This document shows, one piece after another, positions 36,267 through 45,056 of a stretch of 64,000 nt of DNA. Made by a program: the position numbers and the translations under genes. The notes under the pieces were generated by a model. It was not told the origin of the DNA. It saw nothing but the letters and a program-made list of their open reading frames with translations, and made no database searches. How positions within the stretch are numbered: position 1 is the first letter of the stretch; every line of letters starts with the position of its first letter. Source of the DNA: PHBD01 sp964578535 (GTDB lineage: Bacteria > Desulfobacterota > Syntrophia > Syntrophales > PHBD01); the NCBI GenBank assembly GCA_964578535.1, contig CAZODI010000006.1, forward strand, positions 1-64,000, written 5' to 3'.

Positions 36267-36486
36267 CAAACGGCGACCGGTCCGGGTTGCCGGGCAGGCC
36301 GCCGGTCGGAGAAGATCCGGCCGGGGGAGCGGGACAGCACGGTTGGCGCGGCTTGCAGAAAGCCGCACCGCGGGAGAGGTTTTCCAACCGAATCGAGGAG
36401 TATCGTCCAGGGGCTCGAAATCTCAAGAATGCAAGGAGAAGCGGGAAATGACGGGTTGAACGCACCACAAGCAAAGGAGGGGACAT

Positions 36487-38052
36487 ATGGACGAGCGGAT
36501 TGTGCAGAACATGATGCGGCGCGTGGCGTACGGGGACTGCCTTAGGCGGACGGCGCTCCGGTATCCGAAACGGGAAGCCGTCGTGGACGGCGCGAGGCGT
36601 GTCTCATTCCGTGAACTGGACGGCATGGCCAACCGGTTTGCCAATGCCCTCAAGGGCAGGGGCTTCCCGAAGGGCACGAAAATCGCGTTCATCTCCCTCA
36701 ACGCCCTGGAGCACTTCGTCGCGTTCTACGGGACGGCGAAGGCGGGCATGGTCTTTGTCCCCATCAATCCCCTCTTCAAGACGGACGAGCTTGCCTTTGC
36801 CCTGAACCACGCGGACTGCGAGGTCGTGGTCTTCAACGGCATGCTTTACGGCGGTTTCAAGGACGCCTTTGCCCAGGCGGAAAAGGCGAAGCTTTTCATT
36901 GCGTTCAATCCTCCCCCGGGGGACTTCATCCTGTTTGACGCCTTCCTGGAAGAGGGATCGGACACGGAGCCGGAGACGTTCATCGAGGCCGACGACGACC
37001 TCCTGATCCTGTTCACCGGCGGGACCACCAGCTACCCCAAGGCGGCCGTGCTGTCCCATCTCAACCTGTTCGTCTGCACGAACGGGATCCTCATCGACAT
37101 CCCCTTCACCAACCAGGACAAGTTGTTCATGGTGATGCCGCTGTTCCATGTGGGGGCGTTCATCATCACGAGCCTCGTCAACTTCGTCGGCGGGGCGGTG
37201 CACGTCTACATGCTGCCCGACCTGAAGCAGGTTCTCGTGAACGTGGAGAAGGAGAAGATCACGTGCACCCTCCTCATCTCGCCCCTGTGGAGGCAGCTGA
37301 TCGACCACCCCGACTTCGAAAAGCACGACCTCTCGTCGCTCCGGCTCTGCGTCTACTTCACGGCGGTCATGCCGGAGGACCTCCTGAAGCAGGTGATGGA
37401 GAAGGTATGCCCCAACCTCTGCCTGTGCTTCGGCCAGACGGAGATGTCCCCGTCCACGACCTGCTTCAAGCCCGAGGACCAGCTCCGCAAGATGAAGTCC
37501 CTGGGCAACTCGACGGTCAACGTCGAGATCGCCATCATGGACGAGGCCGGGAATCTCCTGCCCACCGGCGAGGCGGGGGAGATCGTCTACCGCAGCCCCC
37601 AGGTCATGAAGGGGTACTACAAGCAGGACCGGGAGAGCAAAGAGGTCTTCGCCCACGGCTGGTTCCACAGCGGCGACGTGGGGTATCTCGACGAGGAGAA
37701 CTACCTGTATTTCCTGGACCGCAAGAAGGACATGATCAAGACGGGCGGCGAGAACGTGGCCTCCCTCGACGTGGAGAAGACGATCTACCTGGATCCGCGG
37801 GTCCAGGAGGTGCACGTCATCGGCCTGCCCCACGAGCGCTGGATGGAGGCGATCACCGCCTTCGTCATCCTCAAGCCGGGGCAGACGGCGGAGGAGAAGG
37901 AGATCATCGCCCTGTGCAAGGAGAAGATGGTGGGGTTCAAGGTGCCCAAGCGGATCGTCTTCGTACCGGACCTGCCGCGGTCGGCCGTCGGCAAGGCTCT
38001 GAAGCGGAAGATCCGGGAAGAGTATCTCGACCTTTACCAGGGGGAACGATGA
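36487..38052 (+). CDS. AMP-forming acyl-CoA synthetase (521 aa)
   Basis: An ANL ligase with FTGGTTSYPKAAVLSH P-loop, CFGQTEMSP, WFHSGDVGYLD, DMIKTGGENVASLDVE and SAVGKALKRKI. The Lys of the last motif is the catalytic one. AAAGGAGG precedes the ATG at ideal distance. It lies 30 bp before a second, only distantly similar ligase. Two ligases in tandem suggest either two substrates or one that acts on an intermediate. It is similar in organisation to the ligase at 58960-60534 (FGQTEMSP versus YGQTEMSP). Confidence 0.92.
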   Translation: MDERIVQNMMRRVAYGDCLRRTALRYPKREAVVDGARRVSFRELDGMANRFANALKGRGFPKGTKIAFISLNALEHFVAFYGTAKAGMVFVPINPLFKTDELAFALNHADCEVVVFNGMLYGGFKDAFAQAEKAKLFIAFNPPPGDFILFDAFLEEGSDTEPETFIEADDDLLILFTGGTTSYPKAAVLSHLNLFVCTNGILIDIPFTNQDKLFMVMPLFHVGAFIITSLVNFVGGAVHVYMLPDLKQVLVNVEKEKITCTLLISPLWRQLIDHPDFEKHDLSSLRLCVYFTAVMPEDLLKQVMEKVCPNLCLCFGQTEMSPSTTCFKPEDQLRKMKSLGNSTVNVEIAIMDEAGNLLPTGEAGEIVYRSPQVMKGYYKQDRESKEVFAHGWFHSGDVGYLDEENYLYFLDRKKDMIKTGGENVASLDVEKTIYLDPRVQEVHVIGLPHERWMEAITAFVILKPGQTAEEKEIIALCKEKMVGFKVPKRIVFVPDLPRSAVGKALKRKIREEYLDLYQGER

Positions 38053-38082
38053 ACCGCTGACACCGTCACGACAGGAGGAGCC

Positions 38083-39813
38083 ATGCCGAAAAATTTCTCC
38101 AGGTGGCCCAGGGGCGTTTCGAAGACGCTGGCGTATCCCGAAGTGCCCCTGTTTCAGATCGTCCGTTCCTCCGCCAGGCTCTGGCCGGAGCGCAATGCGA
38201 TCATCTTTGCCGGGTTGGAGCTGACCTTCCGGGAGCTCGACCAGCTCTCCGACCGGTTCGCCGCGGCGCTGTTCGATCTGGGGGTGCAAAAGGGCGACCG
38301 GGTCGCCATCCACCTGCCCAACTGTCCCCAGTTCGCCATCGCCTATTACGGACTCCTCAAGGCGGGGGCCGTCTTCGTTCCCATCAGCCCGCTCCTCGCG
38401 GAGAAGGAGTTCGTCTTCCAGCTCAACGATTCCGGAGCCGGGATCTACATCGGCCTGGACCTGCTTTACGGGATGCCCCAGAAGGCCCTGCCGGAGACGC
38501 CGGTCCGGCACGTCATCCTGGTGAGCCTGGCGGACTGCTATGCGCCGCTTGTGGCCCCCGCCAAGCTGTTCCGGAAAAGCCCGTTCCCGGAGCCGGTCCT
38601 CGATTTTACCGAGCTTCTCTCGAAGTATCCCCCCGAGGCGCCGGGAATCGCATTCTCCCCGAAAGAAGACCTGGCGCACATCTCCTACACGGGAGGCACC
38701 ACGGGGACGCCCAAGGGGGTCATGGTGACGCATTTCAACGGCGTCGTGGCCTCCTGCCAGCTCTGCTACTGGTTCCTGGGCGGAGACGTGGATTTCCGGG
38801 ACGGCGTGTTCGGGGTGAAGAGATCCGGCGGCGACCGGGAGGAGGATCACGTCATCCGGCGGGGCCGGGAAATGAGCCTGGTGATTCCGCCCTGGTTCCA
38901 CGCCATGGGCGCCTTCGCCTTCCTGAACATGCAGCTCATGGCCGGCTGCACGCTCATCGTCCAGCCCCGGTTCGACGCGGCGGATTTCCTGAACGCCATC
39001 CCGAAATACGGGGTCTCCATCTTCGGCGGCGCCCCGCAGATCTTTTACCCGCTGGTGGAGCACCCGTTCTTCCCGGAAACCGACATGTCCGGCATCCGCC
39101 TCATCGCCTCGGGGGCCGCGCCCATCTCCCACGAACTGCTCCGCACGCTCACCGAGACCATGGAGGGCGTCGTCTGCGAGGCTTACGGGATGACGGAGGT
39201 GACCGTCGGCTGCGCCTTCACGCCGGCGGAGAAGGGGGCTCTTCGAATCGGGTCGGTCGGCCTCCCGATTCAGGACACGGAGATCCGGATCGTGGACCCC
39301 GCGGACGCCTCGAGCGAGATGCCCGCGGGCAAGATCGGGGAGATCTGCGTGAAGGGACCCCAGGTCATGAAGGGGTACTGGAACCAGCCGGAGGAGACGA
39401 GGCTGGTCCTGGACGGGGAGGGATGGCTCCTGACGGGGGACATCGGACGGTTTGACGAAGACGGGTATCTCTACATCGTCGACCGGAAGAAGGACATGCT
39501 CATCTACAAGGGCTACAACATCTATCCGCGGGACCTGGAAGAGGTTTTGAACCGGCATCCCGCCGTTGTGCAGTCCGCCGTGGTCGGCAAGCGGGACGAC
39601 CGGTACGGGGAGCTTCCGGTGGCGTTCGTGCAGGCCGCTCCCGGGAGTGCCGTCACGGCGGAAGAGTTGATGGAGTTCGCCAATCTGCAACTGGCAAAAT
39701 ACAAGAAAGTGCGATGGGTTGAAATCGTGGAGCAACTGCCGGCGAGCGCCGCCGGGAAGATCCTGCGGCGCGAGCTCAGGGACCGGGCCCAGGCCCTCGC
39801 CGTCACGGTCTGA
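38083..39813 (+). CDS. AMP-forming acyl-CoA synthetase (576 aa)
   Basis: This second tandem ligase has YTGGTTGTPKGVMVTH, AYGMTEVTVG, WLLTGDIGRFDEDGYL, DMLIYKGYNIYPRDLE and SAAGKILRREL. An insertion of about 25 charged residues follows the P-loop (FGVKRSGGDREEDHVI, near residue 245) and is not typical of the family. It looks FadD-like. CAGGAGGAGCC precedes the ATG. After it come 148 bp and then the isomerase gene. Confidence 0.92.
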   Translation: MPKNFSRWPRGVSKTLAYPEVPLFQIVRSSARLWPERNAIIFAGLELTFRELDQLSDRFAAALFDLGVQKGDRVAIHLPNCPQFAIAYYGLLKAGAVFVPISPLLAEKEFVFQLNDSGAGIYIGLDLLYGMPQKALPETPVRHVILVSLADCYAPLVAPAKLFRKSPFPEPVLDFTELLSKYPPEAPGIAFSPKEDLAHISYTGGTTGTPKGVMVTHFNGVVASCQLCYWFLGGDVDFRDGVFGVKRSGGDREEDHVIRRGREMSLVIPPWFHAMGAFAFLNMQLMAGCTLIVQPRFDAADFLNAIPKYGVSIFGGAPQIFYPLVEHPFFPETDMSGIRLIASGAAPISHELLRTLTETMEGVVCEAYGMTEVTVGCAFTPAEKGALRIGSVGLPIQDTEIRIVDPADASSEMPAGKIGEICVKGPQVMKGYWNQPEETRLVLDGEGWLLTGDIGRFDEDGYLYIVDRKKDMLIYKGYNIYPRDLEEVLNRHPAVVQSAVVGKRDDRYGELPVAFVQAAPGSAVTAEELMEFANLQLAKYKKVRWVEIVEQLPASAAGKILRRELRDRAQALAVTV

Positions 39814-39961
39814 GGGGCAGGCCGGCGGGGACATTGGGAGGCATCCGGAAGGAGGAGGACGCACATTTCCATGTAATCAGAAGATCGCCGGTCGGATCTC
39901 GGGAGGTATCGTCCTGTAGCACCGTTGACACAACATCATGCACCGACGGAAGGAGGATGCG

Positions 39962-40732
39962 ATGACGGAGAAGACGGTTCTCATGAGCAGGCAGGGGGAA
40001 ATCTGCACCATCACGATCAACAGGCCCTCGGTCAGGAACGCCTGGACCCGCGAATTTGCGGGGGATCTGGCGGAGGCCTTCCGGCTGGCCGGGAAGGAGA
40101 GAAGCAACCGGGTGGTTGTCCTGGAGGGGGCGGGACGGGACTTCTCCTCCGGGGCGGACATCGCCCTCTTCAAGGCGGAGTATCCCCCTCCGGTCTGGCT
40201 GGACGGGATGAGGGACTTGAAGGAGCTGATCCTGGTCATGCGGCGGATCCCGCAGCCGGTGATCGCCAAGGTCCGGGGGGTGGCCATCGGCGGCGGCATC
40301 AACCTGGCCCTGGCGGCGGATTTCGTCGTAGCCGCCGAGACGGCCCGTTTCTGCGAGAACTTCTCGAACATCGGGATCGTCGTCGACGCGGGGGGAAACT
40401 ATTATCTGCCCCGCCTCGTGGGGCTCGTCAAGGCCCGGGAGCTGGCCATGCTCGGAGACGTCATCGACGGGAAGACGGCCGCCGCGATGGGCCTGATCCA
40501 CAAGGCCGTGCCCGAGGGGGAGCTCGACGCCGCCGTGGCCGCCCTGGCAGCGCGGCTGGCGGGAAAATCGCCGGAGGCCATGGCCTTGATCAAGGAGGCC
40601 CTGGACGCGAGTTTCGAGACGTCGCTGCCGTCGACGCTGGAGTGGGAGGCGGCTCACCAGGCGGTCATGACGCAGACGGAGACGCTGAAGACAGCGGCCA
40701 GGCTGTTTCTTCAGTCCCGCGGGAAGGGATGA
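39962..40732 (+). CDS. Crotonase-fold isomerase, PaaG-like (256 aa)
   Basis: The crotonase fold is clear (FSSGADIALF, VRGVAIGGGINLALAAD), but both hydratase Glu positions are changed: GGGINLA has Asn in place of the first Glu, and FCENFSNIGIVVDAGG has Phe at the second. The Asp in VVDAGG sits where PaaG and dienoyl-CoA isomerases carry their catalytic Asp. A delta-isomerase role is therefore more likely than hydration. ATG 39962 follows GGAAGGAGGATGCG; an upstream ATG adds eight residues. It is 3 bp before the next ACAD gene, indicating coupling. Confidence 0.87.
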   Translation: MTEKTVLMSRQGEICTITINRPSVRNAWTREFAGDLAEAFRLAGKERSNRVVVLEGAGRDFSSGADIALFKAEYPPPVWLDGMRDLKELILVMRRIPQPVIAKVRGVAIGGGINLALAADFVVAAETARFCENFSNIGIVVDAGGNYYLPRLVGLVKARELAMLGDVIDGKTAAAMGLIHKAVPEGELDAAVAALAARLAGKSPEAMALIKEALDASFETSLPSTLEWEAAHQAVMTQTETLKTAARLFLQSRGKG

Positions 40733-40735
40733 ATC

Positions 40736-41932
40736 ATGAATGTTTCGTTTTCCGAGGAAGAAATCCGGTTTCGCAGCGATGTGGACGCCTTTGTCCGGCG
40801 GGAGCTCCCGCCGGACTGGGACGGGCGCGCCTTTTACTGGCCGGCGGCCTACGGCGCCATTGCCATGTTCGAGGAGGAGCACCAGGCATTCTGCCGCGCC
40901 TTCCTCCGCAAACTGGGGGAGCGGGGCTGGTTGAGCTTAGGGTGGCCCGAGGCATACGGCGGCTCGGGTTCGTGGATGAAGCAGGCCATCGCCGACGATG
41001 TCATCAGCTACCACCGGGCGCCCTCCGGCAGCATCGCCACCGTTATCGGCGGTCCCACGATCATCTTCGTCGGCTCGGAGGAGATGAAGCGGGAGTTCCT
41101 GCCGCCCATCGCCCGGGGGGAGGTCAATTTCTGGCTGGGCTACAGCGAGCCCAACGCGGGATCGGACCTGGCCTCGCTGAAGACGACCGCCGTCGCCGAC
41201 GGGGACGATTTCATCGTCAACGGCCAGAAGATCTGGAGCAGCGGCGCCCATGTCTCCGACTACGCGTGGCTTCTGGCCAGGACCGACCCCTCCGCGGGCG
41301 GGCACCGGGGGGCGACGCTCTTCCTGGTGGACAACAGGCTTCCGGGTATCACCATCCGTCCCATCGAGAACATCGTCGGCTTCCATTCCTTCAACGAGGT
41401 CTTTTTCGACGATGTCCGCGTGCCGGGGCGCTTCGTGGTCGGCGGGGTCAACAGGGGGTTTTACAATGTCATGGTGGCCCTCCAGTTCGAGCGGCTTGTC
41501 GTGGGGATTGGCGCCTTCCGGCGGACGCTGGACGACCTGATCGGCTGCATGAAGGAAACGTACGCCCGGAAGAAGAAATGCGCATCGTATGTTGTGGGCA
41601 GAGACGCCCTGGCCTCCGTGGCGATCGACATCGAGGTCCTGTACGGCCTCTACTGGCAGAACGTCTGGATGATGGACCAGGGACGGGTGCCGGAGCTGGA
41701 GGCCTCGGCCATGAAGCTCTTCAGCACGGAGCTGAGCCGGAAGCTGGCCGGCGTGGCCGTGGACATTCTCGGCCTGTCCGCGCAGCTGGACCGGGGCTCC
41801 CGGTATGCCCCCCTGCAGGGGCGCGTCCCGGCGGGCTACCTGGATGCCGTGTCGGGTCCCATCGGCGCGGGGACGTCGGAGATCCAGCGCGGCATCATCG
41901 CCACCCGCGGACTGGGGCTGCCCAGGGCGTGA
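40736..41932 (+). CDS. Acyl-CoA dehydrogenase (398 aa)
   Basis: ACAD landmarks are LGWPEAYGGSGSWMKQ, YSEPNAGSDLASLKT, KIWSSGAHVSDYAW and IGAGTSEIQRGIIATRGLGL. The YEGT Glu is replaced by Ala/Gly (IGAGT), but the alternative Glu is present in MVALQFERLVVG. The C-terminal arrangement (SAQLDRGSRYAPLQG before PAGY) resembles FadE-type enzymes of branched or alicyclic acyl-CoA degradation. It begins 3 bp after the isomerase stop. Electron acceptor presumably ETF, not encoded here. Confidence 0.9.
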   Translation: MNVSFSEEEIRFRSDVDAFVRRELPPDWDGRAFYWPAAYGAIAMFEEEHQAFCRAFLRKLGERGWLSLGWPEAYGGSGSWMKQAIADDVISYHRAPSGSIATVIGGPTIIFVGSEEMKREFLPPIARGEVNFWLGYSEPNAGSDLASLKTTAVADGDDFIVNGQKIWSSGAHVSDYAWLLARTDPSAGGHRGATLFLVDNRLPGITIRPIENIVGFHSFNEVFFDDVRVPGRFVVGGVNRGFYNVMVALQFERLVVGIGAFRRTLDDLIGCMKETYARKKKCASYVVGRDALASVAIDIEVLYGLYWQNVWMMDQGRVPELEASAMKLFSTELSRKLAGVAVDILGLSAQLDRGSRYAPLQGRVPAGYLDAVSGPIGAGTSEIQRGIIATRGLGLPRA

Positions 41933-41991
41933 CGGCCCGCCCCGGGGCGGAAGAAACGGGATCCAACCAAAAACGCGAAGGAGAGGAACCA

Positions 41992-43128
41992 ATGTATTTC
42001 GACGAGACCCATGAGGCGTTCCGGGCGTCCGTCCGGAGATTCATAGACAGGGAGATCAATCCCCACATGGACGTCTGGGAAGAGGGGGGCGTGCCGCTCC
42101 ACGACCTGTTCGGGAAGATGGGGGAGCTGGGATTCCTGGGGATCCGCTACGATCCCCGCCTGGGCGGGCAGGGCCTGGACTATTGGTACGAGACCGTGTT
42201 CATCGAGGAGCTCGGCCACGTCCATGGGTGGGGCGTCCCGACGGCGATCATGGTCCAGACGAACATGGCGACGCCGGCCATCGACATGTTCGGGAGTGAG
42301 GCCCTGAAGGAGCGGTACCTGGCCCCGGCTATTGCCGGGAAAAAGGTGGCGGCCATCGCCGTCACGGAGCCCGGCGCGGGCTCCGACGTGGCCGCCCTCA
42401 GGACCCGGGCTGTCCGCGACGGCGACTCCTACATCCTGAACGGGTCGAAGACGTTCATCACGAACGGCTGCCAGGCCGACTTCCTGACCCTCCTCGCCAG
42501 GACCGCCGACGGGCCGGGGCACCACTGCTACGGCCTGTTCGTCGTTCCCACGGACCTGCCCGGCTTCGGCGTCAGCAAGCGGCTGGACAAGGTGGGCCTC
42601 CGAAGCAGCGATACCGCGGAGCTGTTCTTCGACAACCTCCGGATCCCGGTTGAGAACCTCATCGGGAAGGAAGGGGAGGGCTTCATCTACCAGATGATGC
42701 AGTTCCAGCATGAGCGCTTCACGGTTCTCCCCATGACGTACATTGCGTGCCGGGACATGATCGACATGACCGTCGCCTACATCCGGGAGCGGATCGTCTT
42801 CGGAAAGCCCCTGATCACGAAGCAGGTCCTCCGGCACCGCCTGGTGGAATGGCTGGCCGAGATCGAGAGCCTCCGCCACCTGACCTACCACATCGTCCGG
42901 ATGAAAATGGCCGGGAAGGACGTTACAAAAGAGATCTCCATGGGGAAACTCCTGGCGGGCCCGCTTCTGAACAGGGTATCATCCGGCTGCCTGCAGATGT
43001 TCGGCGGGATGGGGTTCATGAACGAGACGCTGATTTCGCGCCATTTCCGGGATACCCGGGTCATGTCGATCGCCGGCGGGGCGGACGAGGTGATGAAGGA
43101 CATCATCGCCCGCCAGGAGGGATTCTGA
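41992..43128 (+). CDS. Acyl-CoA dehydrogenase (378 aa)
   Basis: Standard ACAD: VTEPGAGSDVAALRT, KTFITNGCQADFL, QMFGGMGFMNETLISRHFRD and SIAGGADEVMKDIIARQ. The C-terminal Glu is replaced by Gly; a Glu is present in MMQFQHERFTV. The start is set at 41992 after AAGGAGAGGAACCA; a very long open frame extending far upstream is a shadow of preceding genes. It is followed after 4 bp by the iron-sulfur flavoprotein gene, suggesting a functional link. Confidence 0.92.
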   Translation: MYFDETHEAFRASVRRFIDREINPHMDVWEEGGVPLHDLFGKMGELGFLGIRYDPRLGGQGLDYWYETVFIEELGHVHGWGVPTAIMVQTNMATPAIDMFGSEALKERYLAPAIAGKKVAAIAVTEPGAGSDVAALRTRAVRDGDSYILNGSKTFITNGCQADFLTLLARTADGPGHHCYGLFVVPTDLPGFGVSKRLDKVGLRSSDTAELFFDNLRIPVENLIGKEGEGFIYQMMQFQHERFTVLPMTYIACRDMIDMTVAYIRERIVFGKPLITKQVLRHRLVEWLAEIESLRHLTYHIVRMKMAGKDVTKEISMGKLLAGPLLNRVSSGCLQMFGGMGFMNETLISRHFRDTRVMSIAGGADEVMKDIIARQEGF

Positions 43129-43132
43129 AACC

Positions 43133-43906
43133 ATGACAAAGATCCTGGCTATCAACGGCAGCCCACGGGCCAGGCGGGGAAACACCGACAAGATCCTGCA
43201 GCCGTTCCTGGAGGGTGCCGCCGAAGCGGGCGCCGTCACGGAGACCCTCTATCTGAAGGATCTCCGGATTCAGGAATGCCGGGGCTGCTATGCCTGCCAC
43301 ATGCTCACGCCGGGCCGGTGCGTCCTGAAGGACGACATGGCCGGCGTCACGGAAAAGATGCTGGAAGCGGAGGTCCTTGTCTTTGCTTCCCCCCTGTACG
43401 TCTTTTCGGTCAGTGCGCTGCTCAAGGCGCTCCTGGACCGGATGATCGTGTTCGGCAGCCTGGACCTGGAAGTCAAGGACGGGGTCGTCGTCCATCCCGC
43501 CCGCTGGCCGGAGAAAAAGTGGACCTGGGTCGTGATTTCCAACGCCGGCTTCCCGGAACGGGAGCACTTCGCACCCCTGGAGGACCTCTTCCGGCGGTTC
43601 GCCCGGGCCATCGGCGGGGGAACCCAGGTGACCATCGGCGGGATGGTTCTCAAGGGAATGGGCGAGATGTTTTCCGTTCCCGCCCTCTTGCCGAACTACG
43701 AATGGTTTTTCGATGCCTGCCGGCAGGCGGGGCGGGAGGTCGTCCGGGACGGCTCCATCGCGGAGGCGACGCAGGAAATCCTGGACCGGCCGCTCGTGGA
43801 CATCAGCATGGAGGAGTTTGCCGCCATGAGCAACGCCTTTATCGAAATGGCCGCGAAAAAGGCCCGGAGACCGAAAAAGGAAGCGGCGTCGGAACAAGGA
43901 GGATGA
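43133..43906 (+). CDS. Iron-sulfur flavoprotein (Isf / NADPH-dependent FMN reductase family), 257 aa
   Basis: A flavodoxin-like FMN domain opens with ILAINGSPRARRGNTDKI. The compact motif CRGCYACHMLTPGRC (C-x2-C-x2-C-x7-C, about residues 47-62) matches the [4Fe-4S] signature of Isf proteins, known as electron carriers in anaerobes. FASPLYVFSVSALLKALLDR is the second FMN contact. It sits between two ACAD genes with 4-bp and 3-bp gaps, so it may take or give electrons to these dehydrogenases, in place of or beside ETF (inference). Confidence 0.85.
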   Translation: MTKILAINGSPRARRGNTDKILQPFLEGAAEAGAVTETLYLKDLRIQECRGCYACHMLTPGRCVLKDDMAGVTEKMLEAEVLVFASPLYVFSVSALLKALLDRMIVFGSLDLEVKDGVVVHPARWPEKKWTWVVISNAGFPEREHFAPLEDLFRRFARAIGGGTQVTIGGMVLKGMGEMFSVPALLPNYEWFFDACRQAGREVVRDGSIAEATQEILDRPLVDISMEEFAAMSNAFIEMAAKKARRPKKEAASEQGG

Positions 43907-43909
43907 TCC

Positions 43910-45043
43910 ATGGATTTTTCCCTGACGGAGGAGCAGGTCCTTCTGCAGAAGACAGCTTGTGACTTTCTGGCGAAGTCGCTGTCCCGGGAAGCGGTGAAGC
44001 GGGTGGAAGAGAGCGAGGCCGGGTATGACCTCGACCTCTGGAAAAAGATGGCCTCCCTCGGGTGGCTGGGGCTTCCCTTTCCCGAGGAGTACGGCGGAAG
44101 CGGCGGCGGCCTCATCGACCTGACGGTCCTCCTGGAGGAGATGGGATACCGCACCTGCCCGGGGCCGTTCTTCTCCACAGTGGTCCTGGGCGGCCTGCCG
44201 CTCCTGGCCTTCGGCACCGAAGATCAGAAGCGGGAGAGCCTGCCCGCCATTGTCGCGGGGAAGCGGATCATGACGTTCGCCCTGACGGAAAAGAACGGCG
44301 CCTGGGATGCCGGTGGTATCCGCGTCCGTGCCGTTCCGTTCGGCGAGGCATGGCGGATCAACGGGGCCAAGCGGCATGTCACGGACGCCCATGTTGCCGA
44401 CATGTTCCTCTGTGCGGTCCGGACGGGGAAGCCGGCCGAAACCCGGGTCGGGATCACGGTTTTTCTGGTGGATGGAGAGACTCGCGGTATCCGGACGATG
44501 GACATGAAAACAGCGACGGGGGACCGGCAGGGCGAGGTCCGGTTTTACCGGGTGCCGGTCCGGAGGGAGCAGATCGTCGGCGGCCTGGATGCCGGGGCGG
44601 CGGTGATCCGGGATACCCTCGAAAAGGCGGCCGTGGCGAAGTGCGCCGAGATGATCGGCGGGGCGAGGGCCGTCCTGGACATGGCCCTGGCCTATGCCAG
44701 GGAGCGGGTCCAGTTCGGCCGGCCCATCGGCAGCTTCCAGGCGGTGCAGCATCACTTCGCCGAAATGTGGACCGACATCCACGGGTCCCGATACCTGTAT
44801 CGGAAAGCGGCTCTCGAAATCGACGGCGGCACCCCGGCGGCGCAGGCCGCCGCCATGGCCAAGGCGAGGACCGGCGAGACGTATCGCCGCGTCACGGCCC
44901 TGGGCCACCAGATCTTCGGCGCCATCGGTTTCACCATGGAGCACGAGATGCACCGCTACCACCGCCGTGCCCTGGGGGGCGACGTGACGTTCGGGGGCGG
45001 GGCGTTTCACCGGGACCGGGTGGCCGAATCGATGGGGCTTTAG
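43910..45043 (+). CDS. Acyl-CoA dehydrogenase-like protein (377 aa), divergent C-terminus
   Basis: ACAD fold with PFPEEYGGSGGGLIDL, RERVQFGRPIGSFQAVQH and FGAIGFTMEHEMHRYHRRAL. The usual LTEPGAGSD loop is eroded to LTEKNGAWDAGG, and the C-terminal motif is VTFGGGAFHRDRVAE, so FAD/substrate contacts and the catalytic Glu are altered. Such proteins are often the second subunit of heteromeric ACADs. AAGGAGGATGATCC precedes the ATG. It ends the operon; 13 bp separate it from the convergent HD-GYP gene. Confidence 0.85.
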   Translation: MDFSLTEEQVLLQKTACDFLAKSLSREAVKRVEESEAGYDLDLWKKMASLGWLGLPFPEEYGGSGGGLIDLTVLLEEMGYRTCPGPFFSTVVLGGLPLLAFGTEDQKRESLPAIVAGKRIMTFALTEKNGAWDAGGIRVRAVPFGEAWRINGAKRHVTDAHVADMFLCAVRTGKPAETRVGITVFLVDGETRGIRTMDMKTATGDRQGEVRFYRVPVRREQIVGGLDAGAAVIRDTLEKAAVAKCAEMIGGARAVLDMALAYARERVQFGRPIGSFQAVQHHFAEMWTDIHGSRYLYRKAALEIDGGTPAAQAAAMAKARTGETYRRVTALGHQIFGAIGFTMEHEMHRYHRRALGGDVTFGGGAFHRDRVAESMGL

Positions 45044-45056
45044 GGGCATGATAAGG

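Noticed and set aside
36310..36350. Sigma-54-like TGGCGCG...TTGCA before the ligase at 36487
   Set aside because: Spacing between the -24 and -12 cores is two bases too short.
36604..39864. Antisense open frame of more than 1000 codons opposite two acyl-CoA ligases
   Set aside because: No family motifs and low-complexity, Arg/Glu/Asp/Val-rich translation; a by-product of GC-rich third positions in the real ligases.
39925..41991. Upstream extension of the ACAD at 41992 into a 1067-codon frame
   Set aside because: The extension lies out of frame over the isomerase and the ACAD at 40736; the ribosome site and family N-terminus place the start at 41992.
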